64,000 nt of DNA from Eikenella longinqua. Its GTDB lineage: Bacteria > Pseudomonadota > Gammaproteobacteria > Burkholderiales > Neisseriaceae. The notes under the pieces are model-generated. The model made no database searches and was not told the origin of the DNA. It saw only the letters and a program-made list of their open reading frames with translations. The position numbers and the translations under genes are program-made. Position 1 is the stretch's first letter. Every line of letters starts with the position of its first letter. Location: contig NZ_LXSL01000011.1 in the NCBI RefSeq assembly GCF_001648355.1, forward strand, positions 1 to 64,000. Reading direction: 5' to 3'. Positions 59,339 through 64,000 of the stretch are shown here, in pieces.

Positions 59339-60412
59339 ATGCCTTCCTTCGGCAACGACTACCTCGCCGGCTGCCTCCCGGCCATCCTCGAGCGCCTCGC
59401 CGACACCAACCTCGAGCAAACCCCCGGCTACGGCCTCGACCCCTATTGCGAATCCGCCCGCGCCAAAATCCGCGCCGCCATCGGCAGCGAAACGGCAGAT
59501 GTGCACTTCCTCGTGGGCGGCACGCAAACCAACGCCACCGTAATCACCCACATCCTGCGCCCGCATCAAAGCGTGATCGCCGCCGCAGAAGCCCGCATCG
59601 CCACCCACGAAACCGGCGCCATCGAAGCCGGCGGCCACAAAGTGCTCGCCCTGCCCTCAGCAGACGGCAAGCTTAGCGCACGGCAAGTGCAGGATTTCAT
59701 CCAGCAATACTACACCGGTAGCAACATCAAAGAACACATCGTCCAGCCCGGCATGGTGTATGTATCCCAGCCCACCGAGCTCGGCACCGCCTACAGCCAC
59801 ACCGAGCTTGCCGCCCTCGCGCAAGTATGCCGCCGCCACGGCCTGCCCCTGTTTGTGGACGGCGCCCGCCTCGGCTACGCCCTGCAACCCGAAGTGAGCG
59901 ACCTCACCCTGCCCGCCCTCGCCGAGCTGGCCGACGTGTTCTACATCGGCGGCACCAAATGCGGCGCCCTGTTCGGCGAAGCCGTCGTCATCACAAACGA
60001 TGCCTACCAGCCCCATTTCCGCGCCAGCATGAAACAACGCGGCGGCCTGCTCGCCAAAGGCCGACTGCTCGGCATCCAGTTCGACACCCTGTTTACCGAC
60101 AATCTGTACCAAACCATCTGCCACGGCGCCATCGCCCACGCCCGCCGCATCCGCCAAGCCTTCGAAGCGCGCGGCATCCGCTTCTATGGCGCCTCCACCA
60201 CCAACCAGCAATTCCCCATCCTGCCCGAAGCTCAGGCCGACTATTTCATCCGCGAATTCGGCTTCGCCGCCTACTGGCCGGCAGAACACGGCTGGCAAAT
60301 CGTGCGCTACTGCACCAGCTGGGCCACCACCGAGCGCGATGTGTCCGCCCTGCTGCGCGCCATCGAAAGCCTATCACCATCTGAAAATAAGGACGAATCG
60401 ACACAAAAATAA
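59339..60412 (+). CDS. ltaE: Threonine aldolase family PLP enzyme
   Basis: A 357-residue fold-type I PLP enzyme splitting L-threonine or L-allo-threonine to glycine and acetaldehyde. MPSFGNDYLAGCLPAILERLADTN, EQTPGYGLDPYCESARAKIRA and FLVGGTQTNATVI match the low-specificity type. The PLP-lysine is in YIGGTKCGALFGE. LFVDGARLGYAL binds the cofactor. The related type beta-eliminating lyase is the alternative. AT-rich DNA begins just after it. Confidence 0.88.
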   Translation: MPSFGNDYLAGCLPAILERLADTNLEQTPGYGLDPYCESARAKIRAAIGSETADVHFLVGGTQTNATVITHILRPHQSVIAAAEARIATHETGAIEAGGHKVLALPSADGKLSARQVQDFIQQYYTGSNIKEHIVQPGMVYVSQPTELGTAYSHTELAALAQVCRRHGLPLFVDGARLGYALQPEVSDLTLPALAELADVFYIGGTKCGALFGEAVVITNDAYQPHFRASMKQRGGLLAKGRLLGIQFDTLFTDNLYQTICHGAIAHARRIRQAFEARGIRFYGASTTNQQFPILPEAQADYFIREFGFAAYWPAEHGWQIVRYCTSWATTERDVSALLRAIESLSPSENKDESTQK

Positions 60413-60446
60413 GCGAGCCCGCTGCATTACGCTGGCTCGACTTAAA

Positions 60447-61559
60447 TTATTCCATTCTCAATCCATATGCTGCTCGACTCCTCTTTTGCAAATCATCAAC
60501 AGCCTGGATAAAGATCGCTGCTTTTTCAGCATGGATATCGTGGCCACTCTGAATGTTATCTATTAAGTGATTGTTTGGTAAAAGTCTGTCCACTCGCTTA
60601 GCATCCTCGCCATCCATGGCACTCAAGAGAATGCCCTCTTTATCATAATAACCTTTCTGATTCGATGGCGGAGCCACATGAAGCAAAATAGACGGACATT
60701 GGACTTTTTTCAAGATTTCTTCCTGATGAAACCCCTTGAACCAAGAAAAATCATAAAACGTAGTGCCAAAACGAAGATCATAGCTTCCTGTTCCATCCTG
60801 TAGATTGGCCGTCAAATCATAAATTAAGTTTATCTGCAATCCTGGCGGATAATACCAAATTCTAGGAATCTGACCTGGGTGGGACTTCATATACTTTAGA
60901 GCAGGATTTTTAACAATCTTATTAAAGTTTTCTTGGCCAAAAATCGACCTTAGATAAGTATGCTCCAAAAAATAAGCCGTATAATTTTTTTCACCATTTT
61001 TAAAAAAATCATACATATCTTTAAAGCCTAACCAAGCAAAAGTAGATGTTGCCCGATTGGGTTCAGTTGAAAAGAACGGCGCATCTTCTATTAACAACCC
61101 TCTAACAGACTCAGGAGCCAGTGCAGCTATTACAGTTGCAAGAAGACCTCCTGATGAATGCCCTGAAATCAAAACAGGTTTTTTGATAATATTCTTGATA
61201 ACCCAAACCAAATCCTGACTGTTTTCAAGGGCTGTATATTTGGCTGGATTTTTACTAGACCCACCATGCCCATAACAATCTATGACATAAACATGATAAC
61301 TCTTGGACAATTCTCCAAAAACCTTCGCATAATCCTTCCAATCAACCTGCTGTCCGTGAATCAAGAGAAGAGGCTGCCGCCCATACTTAGGTCCTTCGCC
61401 ATAATTAATAACGGATCCATCAGGTAAAATCACTTGCTTTTCAACAATTCTAGCTCGCTGGATTCGGTAAAGATTAATTTTATCATAATAAAGATTGTGA
61501 CAAACAAAACAAGCCAGACCAACCAGCAAACTAGCTAGAAATAGCAAAACCAAAATCAT
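60447..61559 (-). CDS. Alpha/beta hydrolase, AT-rich and probably foreign
   Basis: A 370-residue membrane-anchored alpha/beta-hydrolase. The N-terminal helix is ILVLLFLASLLVGLACFVC. The oxyanion region is LLLIHGQQVDW, the nucleophile is S135 in ISGHSSGG, and the C-terminal His is in SGHDIHAEK. Substrate unknown. Base use is clearly AT-rich (TTA, ATA, AGA codons) compared with the GC-rich neighbours, and there is no DUS. This points to recent transfer from a low-GC donor; the protein looks more like Firmicutes hydrolases, but that is an impression. It overlaps the 5'-most part of the next gene by 29 bp. Confidence 0.8.
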   Translation of the reverse strand: MILVLLFLASLLVGLACFVCHNLYYDKINLYRIQRARIVEKQVILPDGSVINYGEGPKYGRQPLLLIHGQQVDWKDYAKVFGELSKSYHVYVIDCYGHGGSSKNPAKYTALENSQDLVWVIKNIIKKPVLISGHSSGGLLATVIAALAPESVRGLLIEDAPFFSTEPNRATSTFAWLGFKDMYDFFKNGEKNYTAYFLEHTYLRSIFGQENFNKIVKNPALKYMKSHPGQIPRIWYYPPGLQINLIYDLTANLQDGTGSYDLRFGTTFYDFSWFKGFHQEEILKKVQCPSILLHVAPPSNQKGYYDKEGILLSAMDGEDAKRVDRLLPNNHLIDNIQSGHDIHAEKAAIFIQAVDDLQKRSRAAYGLRME

Positions 61560-61830
61560 TATGCTCTCCTTTCCAGTGATATAACCCTACTTTAAATGCT
61601 GCATGGTTTGCGTGAAGAACCTTGCCAAAAAAGGCCTCGGTGCGCCGCTTTATCTCGGGAAATCGGGATACTTTGTCTCGAATAAAATCAAAATCCATCC
61701 GCCCAATATCGGCCGACTCCAGCTGAACCGCCACCGGCATCCCCAGAAATTTTCCGATCAGGAAAACACTGCCCGCCGTCTCTTCCCACACCATTTCCCA
61801 TGCGCCCAAAGGCGTGGCCAAGCTATCCAT
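61531..61830 (-). CDS. Hypothetical protein, possibly truncated by the hydrolase insertion
   Basis: A 99-residue protein from ATG 61830, chosen because AGGAGG lies seven bases upstream; two further ATGs lie directly before it. It begins MDSLATPLGAWEMVWEETAGSVFLIGKFLGM and ends KGEHNDFGFAISS, the last 29 bases being read in another frame by the AT-rich hydrolase gene. The C-terminus may therefore be new. I recognise no family; a small immunity-like protein is possible but not shown. Confidence 0.5.
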   Translation of the reverse strand: MDSLATPLGAWEMVWEETAGSVFLIGKFLGMPVAVQLESADIGRMDFDFIRDKVSRFPEIKRRTEAFFGKVLHANHAAFKVGLYHWKGEHNDFGFAISS

Positions 61831-61889
61831 CATCATTCCTCCTATACCAAACGCCGCCAGCTTATACCGCATTCCGCCGCACCGCCAGC

Positions 61890-61980
61890 CCAGGCTACCT
61901 GAAAAACGCAGTTTCAACTGAATGAACACAAACGCAGCCAGTTTCCGCACAGCCAAAACCAATTTTCAGGTAGCCTTCCG
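61890..61980. repeat. DUS-bounded intergenic repeat, degenerate
   Basis: CAGGCTACCTGAAAAACGCAG, degenerate TTTCAACTGAATGAACAC, CAGTTTCCGCACAGCCAAAACC, TTTTCAGGTAGCC, upstream of gpmI. Confidence 0.5.
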
Positions 61981-62026
61981 CTTGCCAGCCCGCCATCCCC
62001 GCATTCAATTCCCACCCAATCCGCTA

Positions 62027-62032
62027 TATAAT
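62027..62032 (+). promoter_or_regulatory. Putative -10 of gpmI
   Basis: TATAAT in CCGCTATATAATGCCC, 34 bp before the ATG. Confidence 0.45.
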
Positions 62033-62065
62033 GCCCCATCCCCACACCATCCGAAGCGCACACCC

Positions 62066-63586
62066 ATGAGCACGCTCACCAAACCCATCGTCCTCCTCAT
62101 CCTTGACGGTTTCGGCCACCGCCTCGAAGGCGACGACAACTCCGTCCTCCTCGCCCGCACCCCCAACCTCGACCGCCTCAAAGCCCAATACGCCTACGGC
62201 ACCATCGACGCCTCCGAGCGCATGGTCGGCCTGCCCGCCGGCCAGTTTGGCAACTCCGAAGTCGGCCACCTCAACATCGGCGCCGGCCGCGTGGTGGAGC
62301 AAGACATCACCCGCATCGACATGGCCATCGAAAACGGCAGCCTCGCGCACAATCCCGCCCTCACCGCTGCTTGGCAAGCGCCCACGCACACCGTGCACCT
62401 GCTCGGCTGTTTCTCCGACGGCGGCGTGCACAGCCACATCGAGCACTTCTTCGCCGTGGCCGACGCCGCCATCGCCGCCGGCGTACAGAAAATCGTATTC
62501 CACCCCTTCCTAGACGGCCGCGACACCCCGCCGCAAAGCGCCGAAGGCTACCTGAAAAGATTGCAAAGCTATTGCCAGCAGCACCCGCAAGCGAAAGTGG
62601 GCAGCGTGATCGGCCGCTTCTTCGCCATGGACCGCGACAACCGCTGGGAACGCGTGGAGCAGGCCTACCACGCCCTGTTCGGCCAAGCCAAATTCCAAGC
62701 CGGCACCCCGCTGCAAGCCCTCGCCGCCGCCTATGAACGCGGCGAACACGACGAATTCGTGCAGCCCACCGTGATCGACCCCGCCTGTGCCCTGCACGAC
62801 GGCGACGCGGTTATCTTCATGAACTTCCGCGCCGACCGTGCCCGCGAGCTTACCCAAGCCCTGCTGTTCGACGATTTCCAAGGCTTCGAGCGTCGCCAGC
62901 GCTTCCACCCCGGCTACTTCACCTCGCTCACCAGCTACGGCAAGCAATATGACTTCCCCGTGCTCTTCGCCCAAGAAAGCATCCGCAACGGCCTGGGCGA
63001 ATACCTCTCCGCCCAAGGCATCAGCCAGCTGCGCATTGCTGAAACCGAGAAATATCCGCACGTTACCTATTTTCTCAGCGGCGGCCGCGAAGAGCCCTAC
63101 CCCGGCGAAGAGCGCATCCTCGTGCCCTCGCCCAAAGTGGCTACCTACGATTTGCAGCCCGAAATGAGCGCGCCGCAAGTGTGCCAGCACATCCTCGACA
63201 GCCTCGCTGCCAAGCGTTTCGACGTGATCTTGTGCAACTTCGCCAACGGCGACATGGTCGGCCACAGCGGCGTGCTGGCCGCCACCATCAAAGCCGTGGA
63301 AACGCTGGACGACTGCGTGGGCAAAATCGTGGCCGCAGTGCAGGCCGCCGGCGGCGAAGTGCTGATTACCGCCGACCACGGCAACTGCGAGCAGATGTTC
63401 GACCCCGCCAACGGCCAGCCGCACACCCAGCACACCACCAACCCCGTGCCCTTCCTGTATGTCGGCCGCCCCGCCCGCATCAAATCCGGCGGTGCGCTGA
63501 AAGACATCGCCCCCACGCTCCTGGCCATGCTCGGCCTGCCCAAGCCGCCCGAAATGAGCGGCGAGAGCCTGATTGAGTTTGCCTGA
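62066..63586 (+). CDS. gpmI: 2,3-bisphosphoglycerate-independent phosphoglycerate mutase
   Basis: A 506-residue Mn-dependent glycolytic enzyme converting 3- and 2-phosphoglycerate. The start MSTLTKPIVLLILDGFG (D14) is used; the phosphorylated Ser is S64 in AGQFGNSEVGHLNIG. HPFLDGRDTPP, FMNFRADRARELTQ and TADHGNCEQMFD provide metal and substrate ligands. An internal DUS encodes EGYLKRLQSY. Full family length. mntP follows 63 bp downstream after a DUS pair. Confidence 0.97.
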   Translation: MSTLTKPIVLLILDGFGHRLEGDDNSVLLARTPNLDRLKAQYAYGTIDASERMVGLPAGQFGNSEVGHLNIGAGRVVEQDITRIDMAIENGSLAHNPALTAAWQAPTHTVHLLGCFSDGGVHSHIEHFFAVADAAIAAGVQKIVFHPFLDGRDTPPQSAEGYLKRLQSYCQQHPQAKVGSVIGRFFAMDRDNRWERVEQAYHALFGQAKFQAGTPLQALAAAYERGEHDEFVQPTVIDPACALHDGDAVIFMNFRADRARELTQALLFDDFQGFERRQRFHPGYFTSLTSYGKQYDFPVLFAQESIRNGLGEYLSAQGISQLRIAETEKYPHVTYFLSGGREEPYPGEERILVPSPKVATYDLQPEMSAPQVCQHILDSLAAKRFDVILCNFANGDMVGHSGVLAATIKAVETLDDCVGKIVAAVQAAGGEVLITADHGNCEQMFDPANGQPHTQHTTNPVPFLYVGRPARIKSGGALKDIAPTLLAMLGLPKPPEMSGESLIEFA

Positions 63587-63610
63587 GCGCGCATCACGCC
63601 CAACCCGTAA

Positions 63611-63640
63611 AAGGCTACCTGAAAATTTCAGGTAGCCTCC
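63611..63640 (+). terminator. Inverted DUS hairpin between gpmI and mntP
   Basis: AAAGGCTACCTGAAA directly followed by ATTTCAGGTAGCCTCC, almost no loop. It may be a terminator or only an uptake pair. Confidence 0.5.
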
Positions 63641-63649
63641 CCGAGCGCC

Positions 63650-64000
63650 ATGAGCTTCCTCACCATCCTCGCCCTCGCCTTCGGCATGTCGATGGACGCC
63701 TTCGCCGCCGCCATCGCCCAAGGCGCCGCCATCGGCAGCCCCACCCGCCGCGGCATCCTGCGCACCGCCGCCGTGTTCGGCAGCGTGGAAACCGTTACCC
63801 CGCTTATCGGCTGGGCGCTCGGCTCGGTGGCACAGCGCTACATCGACGACTGGGACCACTGGATTGCCTTCACCCTGCTGCTCCTGCTCGGCCTGCGCAT
63901 GATCTACGGCGGGCTGCGTGCCGGCCACGGCGCCGAAGAACACACCGCAAACGGCCGCTCCTGCCCACGCCACCCGCCCGGGCGCCTCATGCTCGTGGCC
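63650..64000 (+). CDS. mntP: Manganese efflux pump MntP, N-terminal part (window ends inside)
   Basis: The first 117 codons of a MntP-family exporter: MSFLTILALAFGMSMDAFAAAIAQGA (the conserved D in MSMDAFA), a second span FGSVETVTPLIGWALG (E in VETVTPL), and a third span WIAFTLLLLLGLRMIYGGL. It exports Mn(II) across the inner membrane. No yybP-ykoY riboswitch fits in the 63-bp gap before it. The C-terminal half lies outside the window. Confidence 0.9.
   Translation, partial: MSFLTILALAFGMSMDAFAAAIAQGAAIGSPTRRGILRTAAVFGSVETVTPLIGWALGSVAQRYIDDWDHWIAFTLLLLLGLRMIYGGLRAGHGAEEHTANGRSCPRHPPGRLMLVA

Noticed and set aside
63587..63649. Mn riboswitch (yybP-ykoY) before mntP
   Set aside because: The gap is only 63 bp and is mostly a DUS hairpin; no riboswitch core is visible.
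62510..63973. 487-codon minus-strand frame over gpmI and mntP
   Set aside because: Mirror of real genes on the plus strand; spans two genes and a DUS hairpin.

Overview
The window is about 64 kb of a GC-rich Neisseriaceae chromosome, almost certainly Eikenella (E. corrodens or a close relative). The main evidence is the 12-mer AGGCTACCTGAA (reverse TTCAGGTAGCCT), the published 'eikDUS' dialect of the neisserial DNA uptake sequence. It occurs dozens of times, often as closely spaced inverted pairs at gene ends. Gene content agrees: a Laz-type azurin lipoprotein, a RelA with a degenerate HD domain, a PTS without a visible sugar permease, single-chain SdaA, trimeric autotransporter, and Correia-like small repeats.

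Layout. 1-5.4 kb: a transposase remnant, lepB, then an accessory block (PIN-toxin/Phd-antitoxin pair, a frameshifted membrane ORF, a small secreted protein, a stand-alone RelA/SpoT-domain protein), then lepA; the block splits the usual lepA-lepB pair. 5.7-13.7 kb: zapG, fpr, a secreted nuclease, rdgB, bamC, dapA and an SbmA/YddA-type ABC exporter. 14.1-16.6 kb: tRNA-Arg and tRNA-Glu, carbonic anhydrase, bacteriohemerythrin. 15.8-21.9 kb: a TpgA-like OmpA lipoprotein and a 1749-residue trimeric autotransporter adhesin. 22.6-32.8 kb: azurin, apt, relA, pqiABC, two small unknowns, carA with an attenuator-like leader. 33-39 kb: leuS, a candidate small RNA, ptsI-ptsH-EIIA(Man). 39.7-51.6 kb: DUF456 protein, suhB, prfC, xseA, sdaA, a UbiB-family kinase gene, an NlpC/P60 hydrolase, dapE. 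51.7-54 kb: plsC- and OlsB-like acyltransferases flanked by near-identical inverted 107-bp Correia-like elements. 54.1-64 kb: rpmB-rpmG, lolC-lolD, ruvX-yqgE, ltaE, an AT-rich alpha/beta hydrolase gene that looks foreign, gpmI and the start of mntP.

The genes are mainly housekeeping with four themes: envelope building (BamC, Lol, Pqi, TAA/TpgA, acyltransferases, NlpC/P60), translation (LeuRS, LepA, RF3, L28, L33), lysine/meso-DAP synthesis (dapA, dapE), and stringent or PTS signalling. The less ordinary content is non-coding. It comprises a family of DUS-bounded intergenic repeats, at least five Correia-like elements, a promoter-plus-terminator unit that looks like a small RNA with an anti-Shine-Dalgarno loop, a carA leader hairpin, and DUS copies translated inside many genes as FQVA, SGSL, GYLK or RLPE peptides. 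I see no CRISPR array, prophage or complete insertion sequence. No wholly new multi-gene system is evident; the strongest candidates for new biology are the small RNA, the repeat family and the lone RelA/SpoT-domain protein.
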